Assembly: GCF_041820985.1 (NCBI RefSeq)
Contig: NZ_JBGUAU010000003.1
Location: forward strand, 62,001-126,000
Source: Evansella sp041820985
Lineage (GTDB): Bacteria > Bacillota > Bacilli > Bacillales > Salisediminibacteriaceae
Reading direction: 5' to 3'
Length of the DNA: 64,000 nucleotides
The notes beneath the pieces were generated by a model. It was not told the origin of the DNA. It searched no databases and was given only the letters and a program-made list of their open reading frames with translations. Shown piece by piece: positions 52,628-62,400 of this stretch. Numbering within the stretch: the first letter of the stretch is position 1; each line of letters opens with the position of its first letter. The translations under genes and the position numbers were made by a program.

Positions 52628-53041
52628 ATGAGTAAATATAGAATAGGTTTATACAGTTTAATGATGGTATTGTTTTTAGCAGCATGTAATAACGGAAACG
52701 ATGATGGAACGAATAACGCTGAAGAAAGCTTGAATAAAGAAGCAAAAAGAGTAGAATTAGCAGAAAACTTTATATCATTAATAACAGAGGGAGATTTTGA
52801 GGCTGCTACTGAGCACTTTGATGAAACGATGTCTGATGAACTTCCTCCAGAAGTACTAGAGGAGCTTTGGGAGAGTTTTCAAAATCAGTTTGGAAGCTTT
52901 CTAGAGCAAAAGTATCTCCGTACAGAAGCTACAGAAAACTATCAAGTAGTATTTATTCAAGGGTTATTTGAAGGAACAGAAGCAGAATTTAGTATAACCT
53001 TTGATGAAGAACTACAAATCGCAGGTTTTTTCGTATATTAA
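52628..53041 (+). CDS. DUF3887 lipoprotein
   Basis: 137 residues from ATG 52628 (GAGAGGAGC upstream). Lipobox LAAC (Cys18), then a serine/asparagine linker and a DUF3887 domain (ENFISLITEGDFEAATEHFDETM; FQNQFGSFLEQKY). Homologous to residues 30-120 of the preceding hydrolase. Probably a cotranscribed accessory, as only 54 bp separate them. Function unknown. Confidence 0.85.
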   Translation: MSKYRIGLYSLMMVLFLAACNNGNDDGTNNAEESLNKEAKRVELAENFISLITEGDFEAATEHFDETMSDELPPEVLEELWESFQNQFGSFLEQKYLRTEATENYQVVFIQGLFEGTEAEFSITFDEELQIAGFFVY

Positions 53042-53063
53042 AGAGAAAACTTATGTGTGTTTG

Positions 53064-53107
53064 AACCTGACCTGGAAGAGAAAGCATCTTCCGGGTCAGG
53101 TTTTTTG
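53064..53107 (+). terminator. Intrinsic terminator
   Basis: AACCTGACCTGGAAGA (53064-53079) and TCTTCCGGGTCAGGTT (53087-53102) form a 16-bp stem with one mismatch and a T-run follows. Confidence 0.93.
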
Positions 53108-53150
53108 TTGTTTGGAGAAAGTTGGGGAGATTTTAGTGGTGGCATCACCA

Positions 53151-53264
53151 TATATGTGCGGATTGGGCGATTATATGTGCACATTTCTCCCTTTTATGTG
53201 CGAATTCAAGCAATATATGTGCGGAATCCTGATTATATGTGCGAATCGAGCAAATATATGTGCA
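53151..53264. repeat. 21-bp phased TATATGTGCG array, block A (6 units)
   Basis: Boxes begin at 53151, 53172, 53193, 53214, 53234 and 53255, that is steps of 21, 21, 21, 20 and 21. The box is TATATGTGCG (unit 3 has TTTATGTGCG, units 2 and 6 end in GCA). The 11-nt spacers differ. One 20-bp step breaks any reading frame, so it is not a coding repeat. The last 9 nt before 53234 (ATCCTGATT) are complementary to AATCAGGAT just after the block. Confidence 0.93.
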
Positions 53265-53428
53265 CTTTCCGAATCAGGATAGGAGAAGTGCTCTCTACCT
53301 TGTTCATGGTATACGATTTTTCATGATTCTGGACGAAGATCCATGTTTCTTACCTTTTTCTTGTTTTCTCACCCTGTACCGTCCTTCCTTAAAAAACAAA
53401 TTTTGCTTTTATTAAGGTTCGTCAAAAA

Positions 53429-53522
53429 TATATGTGCGGGTTTGCGCGATATATGTGCGGGTTGGGCAATTATATGTGCGAATTCAAGCAATATATGTGC
53501 GGTTTCCACGAATATATGTGCA
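53429..53522. repeat. 21-bp phased TATATGTGCG array, block B (5 units)
   Basis: Boxes begin at 53429, 53450, 53471, 53492 and 53513, steps of exactly 21. The last ends in GCA like that of block A. Spacer AATTCAAGCAA after 53480 is identical to one in block A, and GGTTGGGCAAT resembles GATTGGGCGAT, so block B is related to block A by duplication. Confidence 0.93.
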
Positions 53523-53559
53523 CATTGCAAAAGCAATCCAGGTTTGCTTTTAGTTAACG

Positions 53560-53848
53560 CGTATTTTCAGGGTAGACTTCCATGAAAGTGAACATTTTCA
53601 CCATGGTGGATGAAAATACATTATTAGATGATTAAGTAACATCAACTTTATATGGAATGAGCGCATGTCCACGAACTCCAGTGGGAAGTAGAGTAGAGGC
53701 GAGACACCGTAGCGACGTAGTCGTGAAGGTGGCTCGGCAACTCCCCACAGGAAAGGAGTGGACAGGAGCGAATGGAATATTATTCAACAAAATTAGTAAT
53801 ACTAGATAAGTTTGACTACCATGAACCCACGTATTTTCAGGGTAGACT
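53560..53848. repeat. Structured dispersed repeat, copy 2
   Basis: Core element 53601-53848, from CCATGGTGGATGAAAATACA to CACGTATTTTCAGGGTAGAC, closely matching copy 1 (19311-19609). An additional CGTATTTTCAGGGTAGAC lies upstream at 53560-53577, so this copy is bracketed by direct repeats of its own end. The central region can fold with GTCCAC..CTCC pairing GGAGTGGAC. Confidence 0.88.
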
Positions 53849-54002
53849 CTCAAAAAAATTCCAATTCTGTTGGATAAGTAACCATATTCAAAACCTTACA
53901 TAGAATTTCACTAGATGTATGTTACATACATCAGATATAACCCTGTTACAAAAGGCTTTTTCATCGAGTAGAAAAAAATTATAACTATTTTTTTCATACG
54001 TA

Positions 54003-54031
54003 TTGCATAAAAATGTATCGGAGAGTATAAT
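54003..54031 (+). promoter_or_regulatory. arg operon promoter overlapped by an ARG-box-like operator
   Basis: TTGCAT (54003-54008), 17 bp, TATAAT (54026-54031) is a good sigma-A promoter. TTGCATAAAAATGTAT (54003-54018), matching the ArgR/AhrC half-palindrome pattern ATGAATAAAAATTCAT at 12 of 16 positions, overlaps the -35. AhrC bound here would block RNA polymerase when arginine is plentiful. Confidence 0.75.
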
Positions 54032-54066
54032 AATGAACTAATCAGTGTTATGGGAGGTTTGTTAAC

Positions 54067-55110
54067 GTGATAAGAGCAGCAATAGTTGGGGGAACTGGAT
54101 ATGGAGCGGTGGAGCTTATTCGCTTACTTGATAAGCACCCAAACGTAAAGTTACAATCTATTATTTCCCATTCACAAAGCGGAACGGAAATTCGTGAGGT
54201 TTACCCTCACTTAACGGATATTATAAATGAAGTAATGGATGAATGGAGTATACATCACATTGAAAAAGACGTGGATGTGGTCTTCTTCGCAACACCAGCT
54301 GGGGTTAGTCAAAAGCTCGCGCCAAGTTGTATAGAAAAAGGGATACAGTGTATTGATTTATCTGGTGACTTTCGTTTGGAAAAACCAGAAGTCTATGAAA
54401 CTTGGTACGGAGGAATAGCTCCAGAGCAAGCATACTTAGAAGAAGCAACGTATGGGTTAACTGAGATCTATGAATCTCAAATTAAAAACAGTAAATTAAT
54501 TGCAAACCCAGGATGTTATCCGACAGCAACATTGTTGGCACTGTTACCTATCGTAAAAGAAGGTTGGGTTAAAGAGCAATCCATCATTATCGATGGGAAA
54601 TCAGGAGTGTCAGGGGCAGGACGGAAAGTTTCTCTTGCAACGCACTATGCAGAAATCAATGAAAATGTGAAAGCTTATAAGCTTGGTGCACATCAACATA
54701 TACCAGAAATTGAGCAGTTTATTCAAAAGGAAGCAAACTTAGAGGATGTAAAGGTAACCTTTACGACGCACTTAATGCCTATGACAAGGGGGCTTATGTG
54801 TAGCATCTATCTTGATTTGAAGCAACCAAAGTCCACAGAGGAGCTAATTAATTTTTATACAGAGATATACAAAAATCATCCCTTCGTTCGAATCAGGCAA
54901 GCGGGAGTATTCCCGTCAACAAAAGAAGTGAGCGGAAGTAACTTCTGTGATATTGGTATACATTCAGATGAACGTACTGGAAAAGTAACGATCATTTCGG
55001 TAATAGATAATTTAGTCAAAGGGGCGGCTGGCCAGGCGATTCAAAATCTGAATCTTATGAATGGTTTGGATGTTCGGACGGGATTAGTTGATATCCCAAT
55101 GTACCCGTAA
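54067..55110 (+). CDS. argC: N-acetyl-gamma-glutamyl-phosphate reductase
   Basis: 347 residues from GTG 54067 (GGGAGGTTTG upstream). NADPH-binding VGGTGYGAVELIRLL, catalytic Cys in NPGCYPTATLLAL, and GKSGVSGAGRK confirm ArgC. Third step of arginine synthesis, reducing N-acetylglutamyl phosphate to the semialdehyde. First gene of a seven-gene operon. Substrate comes from ArgB encoded two genes on, while ArgJ follows. Normal length. Confidence 0.98.
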   Translation: MIRAAIVGGTGYGAVELIRLLDKHPNVKLQSIISHSQSGTEIREVYPHLTDIINEVMDEWSIHHIEKDVDVVFFATPAGVSQKLAPSCIEKGIQCIDLSGDFRLEKPEVYETWYGGIAPEQAYLEEATYGLTEIYESQIKNSKLIANPGCYPTATLLALLPIVKEGWVKEQSIIIDGKSGVSGAGRKVSLATHYAEINENVKAYKLGAHQHIPEIEQFIQKEANLEDVKVTFTTHLMPMTRGLMCSIYLDLKQPKSTEELINFYTEIYKNHPFVRIRQAGVFPSTKEVSGSNFCDIGIHSDERTGKVTIISVIDNLVKGAAGQAIQNLNLMNGLDVRTGLVDIPMYP

Positions 55111-55151
55111 AAGGAAACAATTTTTTTCAAAACGAAAGGATGGGCTCATAT

Positions 55152-56378
55152 ATGCAATCTGTAGCTTCACAGCAATATCAATTGGTAACCGACGGAAACG
55201 TGACAACTCCACAGGGCTTCACAGCTGGTGGACTTCACTGCGGAATAAAAAAATATAAGTTAGATTTAGGGTGGATTTACTCAGAAGTACCAGCAACAAC
55301 TGCGGGTGTGTATACAACAAATCAGTTTCAAGCACCACCTCTGAAAGTGACGAAAGAAAGCATCGCAGTAGAAAACAAGATTCAAGGAATACTAGTGAAT
55401 TCCGGTGTTGCCAATGCGTGTACAGGTGCAGAAGGATTACAGAATGCATACAAGATGAGAGAGTTATTTGCCAAAGCGATTGGCGTGGAGGACCATCTTG
55501 TTGCTGTTACTTCTACAGGAGTAATTGGAACACAACTGCCAATGGGAAAAATTGAGTCTGGGATAAACGAAATGAATGCTACTGGTAATCAAGGAGCAGA
55601 AAATTTCGAGAAGGCCATTTTAACAACTGATACATGTACGAAAAACATAGCAGTGCAAATCGAGATAAATGGGAAAAAGGTGACGATTGGCGGAGCTGCA
55701 AAGGGCTCTGGGATGATTCACCCGAACATGGCAACGATGCTAGCGTTCGTAACAACGGATGTGGATGTAGCAGATGAAAGCTTGTCCAAAGCCTTAAAAC
55801 AAGTAACAAACAAAACGTACAACATGATCACCGTGGATGGAGATTCTAGTACGAACGACATGGTGCTTGTGATGGCGAACGGCAAAGCAGGGAACGAAAC
55901 GTTGACAGAACAGCATCCAGAATGGGCAACGTTCATCCAGGCGTTAGAATTTGTTTGCCAAACGCTTGCTAAGAAAATCGCACGTGACGGAGAAGGAGCA
56001 ACAAAGCTTCTCGAAGTTCATGTAAAAGGTACAGAAACAGATGAAGGAGCAAGAAAAATTAGTAAAGCAATTATCTCAAGTAATCTCGTAAAAACAGCGA
56101 TTTACGGAGCGGATCCAAACTGGGGAAGAATCGTTTGTGCTGTTGGATATAGTGAAGAACCGATTGATCCAGACAAAATCATTGTTTCATTAGGACCAAT
56201 CAAAGTTGTAGAAAACGGATTACCATTATTTTTCAGCGAAGAAGATGCGACGGATTATTTACATTCCGAAACAGTACAAATATTCGTGGATCTACAGCAA
56301 GGGGAAGGCAGTGCGGTCGCTTGGGGATGTGACTTAACGTACGATTACGTAAAAATAAACGCATCATATCGAACTTAA
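55152..56378 (+). CDS. argJ: Bifunctional ornithine acetyltransferase / N-acetylglutamate synthase
   Basis: 408 residues from ATG 55152. Autoproteolysis splits the chain before the Thr of IHPNMATMLAFVTTD (alpha and beta chains). VNSGVANACTGAEG near the start and NMITVDGDSSTNDMVL in the beta chain are signatures. It recycles the acetyl group from N-acetylornithine to glutamate, giving the cyclic arginine pathway. The presence of ArgJ explains why no argE-type deacetylase is needed (the M20 protein ylmB is something else). Confidence 0.97.
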   Translation: MQSVASQQYQLVTDGNVTTPQGFTAGGLHCGIKKYKLDLGWIYSEVPATTAGVYTTNQFQAPPLKVTKESIAVENKIQGILVNSGVANACTGAEGLQNAYKMRELFAKAIGVEDHLVAVTSTGVIGTQLPMGKIESGINEMNATGNQGAENFEKAILTTDTCTKNIAVQIEINGKKVTIGGAAKGSGMIHPNMATMLAFVTTDVDVADESLSKALKQVTNKTYNMITVDGDSSTNDMVLVMANGKAGNETLTEQHPEWATFIQALEFVCQTLAKKIARDGEGATKLLEVHVKGTETDEGARKISKAIISSNLVKTAIYGADPNWGRIVCAVGYSEEPIDPDKIIVSLGPIKVVENGLPLFFSEEDATDYLHSETVQIFVDLQQGEGSAVAWGCDLTYDYVKINASYRT

Positions 56379-56390
56379 GGAGGGGAAAGG

Positions 56391-57191
56391 ATGAGCTATT
56401 TAGTCATTAAGTGTGGAGGAAGTGTGTTAGAGCGGCTACCACAAACGTTTTACAACAATATCGTTGAGCTATACAAATCGGGGGTATGTAAGCCGGTAAT
56501 CGTCCACGGTGGCGGACCGCTCATCTCTTCCCTTTTAACTAAGATTGGTGTAGAAACAAAGTTCGTTGACGGACTTCGAGTAACAACGATGGAAGTACTA
56601 GACGTGGTAGAAATGGTGCTCAGTGGATCTGTGAACAAAAAAATCGTGGAGAGACTTCAAAAAGTTGGGGGAAGTGCTTACGGTATCAGCGGTGTGGATG
56701 GAGGACTTCTACAAGCGAAACCTTCTCAAAACGCGGAGCAGCTAGGCTTCGTTGGAGAGGTGGTACATGTTAAGTCAGAACTGATCGATGCGATTTTCGA
56801 ACAAGGTCAGATTCCCGTCATTTCACCAGTAGCCATCGATGAAAATGGCCAGAAATACAATATTAACGGAGACGTTGCAGCGTCGGCAGTAGCACAGGCG
56901 TTAGGAGCAAAGCTTTGTTTCATCAGCGACATTCCTGGAATTTATGCAGAAGAAAACGGAGAGACAAAGACATTCCATGAGCTAACGGAAAAACAAGTGG
57001 AAAGTCTCATTGAACAAAAGGTTATCACGGGAGGAATGATTCCGAAGGTGAAGGCGGCGATCGATGGTCTCACTCATAACGTGGAAGAAGTAGTCATTCT
57101 AAATGGAATGACGGTAAATAGCCTCACTCATTTTTTACAAGGAAAGAGTATTGGAACGAAAATTATTGCTGGAGAGATGCAAAATGTTTAA
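56391..57191 (+). CDS. argB: Acetylglutamate kinase
   Basis: 266 residues from ATG 56391 (AAGGAGGGGA upstream). Amino-acid kinase fold: VIKCGGSVLE, IVHGGGPLISSLL (phosphate-binding glycine loop), VDGLRVTTMEVLDVVEMVL, INGDVAASAVAQALGA and GGMIPKVKAA with Lys near ATP. Phosphorylates N-acetylglutamate, the usual control step, though without the N-terminal helix that marks arginine-sensitive kinases, so feedback inhibition by arginine is uncertain. Overlaps argD by 8 bp. Confidence 0.97.
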   Translation: MSYLVIKCGGSVLERLPQTFYNNIVELYKSGVCKPVIVHGGGPLISSLLTKIGVETKFVDGLRVTTMEVLDVVEMVLSGSVNKKIVERLQKVGGSAYGISGVDGGLLQAKPSQNAEQLGFVGEVVHVKSELIDAIFEQGQIPVISPVAIDENGQKYNINGDVAASAVAQALGAKLCFISDIPGIYAEENGETKTFHELTEKQVESLIEQKVITGGMIPKVKAAIDGLTHNVEEVVILNGMTVNSLTHFLQGKSIGTKIIAGEMQNV

Positions 57192-58398
57192 TGAAACGGT
57201 GACAGCGGCGAAAAATGAATCTATCATGCCAACGTATGCAAGATTCCCGATCACATTAGTAAAAGGGAAAGGAAGTTATGTTTGGGATAACAATGATACG
57301 AAATATCTTGATTTCACATCTGGGATTGGCACTTGTAACTTAGGTCACGTTCCTGATGTTGTGAAAAATGCAGTCGAATCTCAGCTTCAAGAGCTGTGGC
57401 ACTGCTCGAATTTATTTCATATCCCGTCTCAACAGAAACTTGCTGATTTGCTCACAGAGAATAGCTTCGGAGATAAAATCTTCTTCTGTAATAGTGGAGC
57501 GGAAGCGAATGAAGGAGCAATCAAACTAGCGAGAAGGTATGCGCAAAAGGTGAAAGGATCGGCTGCATTTGAAGTCGTCACCTTTACACAATCGTTTCAC
57601 GGAAGAACATTAGCAACGTTAACAGCAACAGGTCAAACGAAAATACAAGATGGCTTTGCACCACTTGTTCCTGGATTTCGCTATCTTCCGTTTAATGATA
57701 TGAACGCGTTGGAGCAAGTTGCGGGAGAGAAAACATGTGCCGTACTTCTAGAAGTAATTCAAGGTGAAGGTGGCGTGAACCATGCTAGCGAAGAGTGGCT
57801 TCAACAGTTGGCTCATATCTGTAAGGAAAATGACATTTTACTCATGGTTGATGAAATTCAAACAGGAATGGGTCGTACAGGAAAGCTATTTGCATACGAA
57901 AACTATGGAATTGAGCCAGATGTGATGACATTGGCAAAAGGATTAGGTTCTGGTTTTCCAATCGGAGCGATCGTTGCATCAGAAAAAGTAGCGAAGGCAT
58001 TTGAAGCAGGAACACATGGAACGACATTTGGAGGAAATCCAATCGTAACAACAGCGGGAGTAGCGACGATAACGGAAATCGTTGATAATGTACTTCCAAC
58101 AGTTGCTGAGTTAGGAATGTATTTATCAGAAAAGCTTCAACAACTGAAGGTGAAGTTCCCTACGCAAGTAAAAGAGGTTCGTGGTGCTGGACTTATGCGA
58201 GGCATAGAATTACATGGCCCTGCAGCAGATGTGTTGAAAAAAGCGAGAGAGGAACAGCATGTGCTTGTTTTACCAGCAGGACCTAATGTAGTGCGACTGT
58301 TACCACCGTTAACAACAACGAAAGCGGAAATAGACGAAGTGCTCGCAGTACTGGAAACTGTTTTTTCAGAAATAGCAGAGGAGGGGAAATCGGTATGA
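57184..58398 (+). CDS. argD: Acetylornithine aminotransferase
   Basis: 404 residues from ATG 57184, overlapping argB by 8 bp with GGAGAG upstream. Class III PLP aminotransferase: FCNSGAEANEGAIKLAR, FHGRTLATLTATGQ, VDEIQTGMGRTG and the Schiff-base Lys in MTLAKGLGSGFPIGA. It makes N-acetylornithine from the semialdehyde. Overlaps carA by 4 bp. Confidence 0.97.
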   Translation: MFNETVTAAKNESIMPTYARFPITLVKGKGSYVWDNNDTKYLDFTSGIGTCNLGHVPDVVKNAVESQLQELWHCSNLFHIPSQQKLADLLTENSFGDKIFFCNSGAEANEGAIKLARRYAQKVKGSAAFEVVTFTQSFHGRTLATLTATGQTKIQDGFAPLVPGFRYLPFNDMNALEQVAGEKTCAVLLEVIQGEGGVNHASEEWLQQLAHICKENDILLMVDEIQTGMGRTGKLFAYENYGIEPDVMTLAKGLGSGFPIGAIVASEKVAKAFEAGTHGTTFGGNPIVTTAGVATITEIVDNVLPTVAELGMYLSEKLQQLKVKFPTQVKEVRGAGLMRGIELHGPAADVLKKAREEQHVLVLPAGPNVVRLLPPLTTTKAEIDEVLAVLETVFSEIAEEGKSV

Positions 58399-59480
58399 AA
58401 CAAGGATATTTAGTTCTTGAAACGGGAGAGATATTTGAAGGGAAACTCATTGGTGAGCTAAACAATATGGTTGGTGAAGTAGTTTTTAACACGAGTATGA
58501 CTGGCTATCAGGAGATTATTACCGATCCTTCCTATGCAGGGCAAATTTTGACATTTTGCTATCCTCTCATCGGAAACTATGGATTAAATGATCTTGATGA
58601 TGAAAGTTTCCAAACAGCTGTTTCTGGTGTAATTACGGGAGATATTTGTGAAGAACATAGTCATTTCCAGGCAACAAAAGGTTTTCAAGAGCGACTGGAG
58701 CAAGTGGGTGTTCCTGGATTAACAGGAGTTGATACACGTGCCTTAGTGAAGGTTATTCGTAAGCATCATACGGTAAAAGGGATGATTACAACGAATCCTG
58801 AGGTTGCTAGTCTACAAGATGGTGATGATGTTTCTCAAAACTTCTGGGTAGATACCGTTTCTGTGAAAAAACCTGTGACCTATGAAAACGAAGGACCGCA
58901 TATTGTATTGATGGATTATGGTTACAAAAAGTCGATTCTACATGCTTTATTACAGGAAAATTGCAAAGTGACTGTTGTTCCATATCATTTTTCCTATGAA
59001 CAAGTGAAGGAATTACAGCCTGAAGGTGTGTTATTAAGTAACGGACCTGGAGATCCAATGAAACTTCAGCCGTGGTTTTCTGAGATTAAAAAGATTACTG
59101 AATCTTTTCCAACTCTCGGTATTTGTTTAGGACATCAGCTGATCGCGCTAGCACATGGTGCTACGACGAAAAAGCTGGCATTTGGTCATCGTGGTGGAAA
59201 TCATCCGGTGAAGGAGCTACTAACAGGAAAGGTTCAGATGACCTCACAAAATCATGGATATGTAGTAGTGGAAGATAGCATTAATTATAACGAGTTCCAA
59301 GTGTTGTTTCTCAATGTGAACGATAAAACGGTGGAAGGTATTAAGCATAATAGCTTACCGATACAATCTGTACAGTTTCACCCAGAGGCACATCCAGGAC
59401 CGAGTGATACAGAATTTATCTTTCAGCAGTTTTTACATCAAGTGACTACCTCTGGAGGGAGAACGTATGCCAAAGCATAA
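58395..59480 (+). CDS. carA: Carbamoyl-phosphate synthase small subunit, arginine-specific
   Basis: 361 residues. N-terminal CPSase domain (GYLVLETGEIFEGKLIGE...TSMTGYQEI) and C-terminal class I glutamine amidotransferase with LGICLGHQLIALA (Cys nucleophile) and VQFHPEAHPGP (His/Glu). Supplies ammonia to CarB. Its place inside the arg cluster makes it the arginine-specific enzyme rather than the pyrimidine one (pyrAA). Overlaps argD by 4 bp and carB by 14 bp. Confidence 0.97.
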   Translation: MKQGYLVLETGEIFEGKLIGELNNMVGEVVFNTSMTGYQEIITDPSYAGQILTFCYPLIGNYGLNDLDDESFQTAVSGVITGDICEEHSHFQATKGFQERLEQVGVPGLTGVDTRALVKVIRKHHTVKGMITTNPEVASLQDGDDVSQNFWVDTVSVKKPVTYENEGPHIVLMDYGYKKSILHALLQENCKVTVVPYHFSYEQVKELQPEGVLLSNGPGDPMKLQPWFSEIKKITESFPTLGICLGHQLIALAHGATTKKLAFGHRGGNHPVKELLTGKVQMTSQNHGYVVVEDSINYNEFQVLFLNVNDKTVEGIKHNSLPIQSVQFHPEAHPGPSDTEFIFQQFLHQVTTSGGRTYAKA

Positions 59481-62400
59481 CAACTTAAATAAAATACTCG
59501 TCATCGGTTCAGGGCCAATTGTGATTGGTCAGGCAGCTGAATTTGATTATGCTGGAACACAGGCTTGTCTTGCACTAAAAGAAGAAGGCATCGAAGTGGT
59601 GCTTGTGAACAACAACCCAGCAACAATCATGACAGACCAGTCGGTGGCAGATAAAGTATATATCGAACCATTAAACGTAGAAACAATTGAAAAGATCATC
59701 TCTCGTGAAAAACCAGATGGCATGATTGGTACCCTTGGTGGTCAAACAGGATTAAATTTAACAGTGGAATTATACGAGAAGGGAATTCTCGACAAATATG
59801 ATGTGAAACTATTAGGTACCTCTGTGGAATCCATTCAAAAAGGGGAAGACAGAGAGAAGTTTCGTAACCTAATGATCGAAATTGGGGAACCAATTCCTGA
59901 ATCCGCGATCATCGAAGATTTCCAATCGGGAGTAGAGTTCGTGAAGGAAATCGGGTATCCCGTTATCATCCGTCCTGCTTACACGCTTGGTGGAGCTGGT
60001 GGCGGCTTTGCAAACAATGATGAAGAATTTGAAGCGGTATTAAAGCAAGGTCTAACATTAAGTCCTATCCATCAAGTGCTAGTAGAGAAGAGCATCAAAG
60101 GATGGAAGGAAGTTGAATATGAAGTAATGCGTGATGAGAACGATACGTGTACGATTGTTTGTAATATGGAAAACATGGATCCTGTTGGGGTACATACTGG
60201 TGACTCTATCGTTGTTGCTCCTTCCCAAACATTATCTGATGTGCAGTATCAAATTTTACGTAACTCATCACTAAAAGTAATTCGTGCCTTAAATGTGGTT
60301 GGTGGATGTAACATTCAGTTTGCCTTAGATACAACATCCAACCAATATTACATTATCGAGGTTAATCCGCGTGTGAGCCGTTCTTCTGCACTTGCTTCTA
60401 AAGCAACGGGTTATCCAATTGCTAGAATCGCAACAAAATGCGCAATCGGCTATCACTTAGATGAAATTTTAAATCCTATTACAGGAAACACATACGCGTC
60501 GTTTGAGCCTGCCATCGATTATATCGTTGTAAAGCTTCCGAGATTCCCGTTTGATAAGTTTTCTGAGGGAGATCGCTCATTAGGAACACAAATGAAGGCT
60601 ACAGGAGAAGTGATGGCAATGGATCGTTCGTTCGAAGGAGCGCTAAATAAAGCGTTACGCTCCATGGAAATGAACGCACATAGCTTATATCTGAAATCCA
60701 TGCCTGGAAAAACGAAGGAAGAATTAGTTGAGCTTTTGAAAAAGCCAACAGATTTACGTTTATTCGCAATTGCAGAAGCCTTCAAGCGAGGTTTTACCAT
60801 CGAAGAAGTAATTTCTCAAACAGAAATCGATCGTTGGTTCTTGATCAAGGTGAAAAATATCGTAGATTGTGAGCAAAAGCTAGCATCACATTCATGGGAA
60901 GAAGCTCCCGTGGATCTGTTGAAAACAGCGAAGCGAATGAATATAGGAGATCGTCGACTTTCTGAGATTTTCAATGTTCCTGAGAAGGAAATAAGATTGA
61001 AATGGAAGTCGCTTAACGTGAAACGCGGCTACAAGCTTGTAGACACATGTGCAGCAGAATTTGATGCTGTTACACCTTATTTTTACTCCACATATCAAGG
61101 AGCGGATGAGGTAGAATCGTCTCATGGGAAAAAGAAGATTTTAGTTGTTGGATCAGGTCCTATCCGAATCGGTCAAGGAATTGAATTCGATTATTGCTCG
61201 GTTCACGCAGCATTAGCGGTGAAAAAACTAGGGTTTGAAGCAATCGTTATGAATAATAATCCAGAAACAGTGAGTACGGATTACTCCATTGCAGATCGTC
61301 TCTACTTCGAGCCGTTAGCTGTGGAAGATATTATGGCAGTTGTGGAGAAAGAGCAGGTTCAAGGAGTACTTCTTCAATTCGGTGGGCAAACAGCCATTAA
61401 TTTAGCGAACGCACTGGAAGACGAAGGAGTTACCATTCTAGGGACTTCTATGAAAGTGATTGATCAACTAGAAGATCGTCATGAATTTTATAGTCTTTTA
61501 AACGAACTAGACATTCCCCATATCGCAGGAACAACGATAAATGAGCCAGAGGAGTTAGTTCCAGCAGCTGAAAAGCTCGGGTATCCAGTGCTTATTCGAC
61601 CGTCGTTCGTTATTGGCGGACAGTCGATGTTCATCTGTTATAACAATAAAGAAGTAGAGAAATATTTAACGAGAATTATGGAAGACGGCAATGACCGTTG
61701 TTGGCCGTTACTCGTTGATCAATATTTACCTGGTATGGAATGTGAAATTGATGTCATTTCAGACGGAGAAAACATCGTTGTTCCTGGAATTTTCGAGCAT
61801 TTGGAAAAAGCAGGTGTCCACTCTGGAGACAGTGTAGCGCTGTTCCCGCCAGTGAATATTAGTGACTCCATAAAGAAAACATTGATAGAATATGGAGAAA
61901 AAATAGCGAACCACTTACCAATTATCGGTATGATGAACATTCAATTCGTTGTTCATAACGAGGTTGTATACGTGTTAGAGGTAAACCCAAGATCATCTAG
62001 AACGGTGCCAATCATGAGTAAAGTCACTGGAGTTCCAATGATTGAATGGGCAACACATGTACAGTTAGGAAAATCGTTGAAAGAGTTAAGTGGAGGAAGC
62101 GTAGGCTTATTCCCTGAACCAGCCTACTATTCTGTGAAAGCACCGATTTTTTCTGCTAGTAAATTAAAAGGTGTAGACCATGTCCTAGGACCTGAAATGA
62201 AGTCTACTGGGGAAACACTAGGGTTAGGGGTAACGTTAGAAGAAGCATTTTCAAAGGCGTTACAACTTAGTGGTAAGGTCTCTGCAAAGGAAAGTGCTGC
62301 TGGAGAGGAACCTACCATATTCTGTTCGATTGCGAACCGTGCAAAAGAAGAGAGTCTTGATTCGATTAAAGCATTTGCAAAAGAAGGATATAAAGTCATC

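Larger units (their letters stand above)
53042..54066. other. 1-kb repeat-rich non-coding region before argC
   Basis: Contains in order a terminator (53064-53107), a first 21-bp phased TATATGTGCG array, 158 bp of unique AT-rich DNA, a second array, the structured repeat copy 2, and the arg promoter. Short open frames across it are created by the repeats and lack ribosome binding sites. Confidence 0.8.

Noticed and set aside
53057..53326. Open frames with heptad-like repeats (IYVR.., YMCE.., ICAG..) across the TATATGTGCG arrays
   Set aside because: They result from a 21-bp (7-codon) period. One unit is 20 bp and shifts the frame, no ribosome binding site is present, and spacers are not conserved at codon level.
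53151..53522. CRISPR array
   Set aside because: The repeated box is 10 bp with 11-bp spacers, far below CRISPR repeat and spacer sizes, and no cas gene is near.
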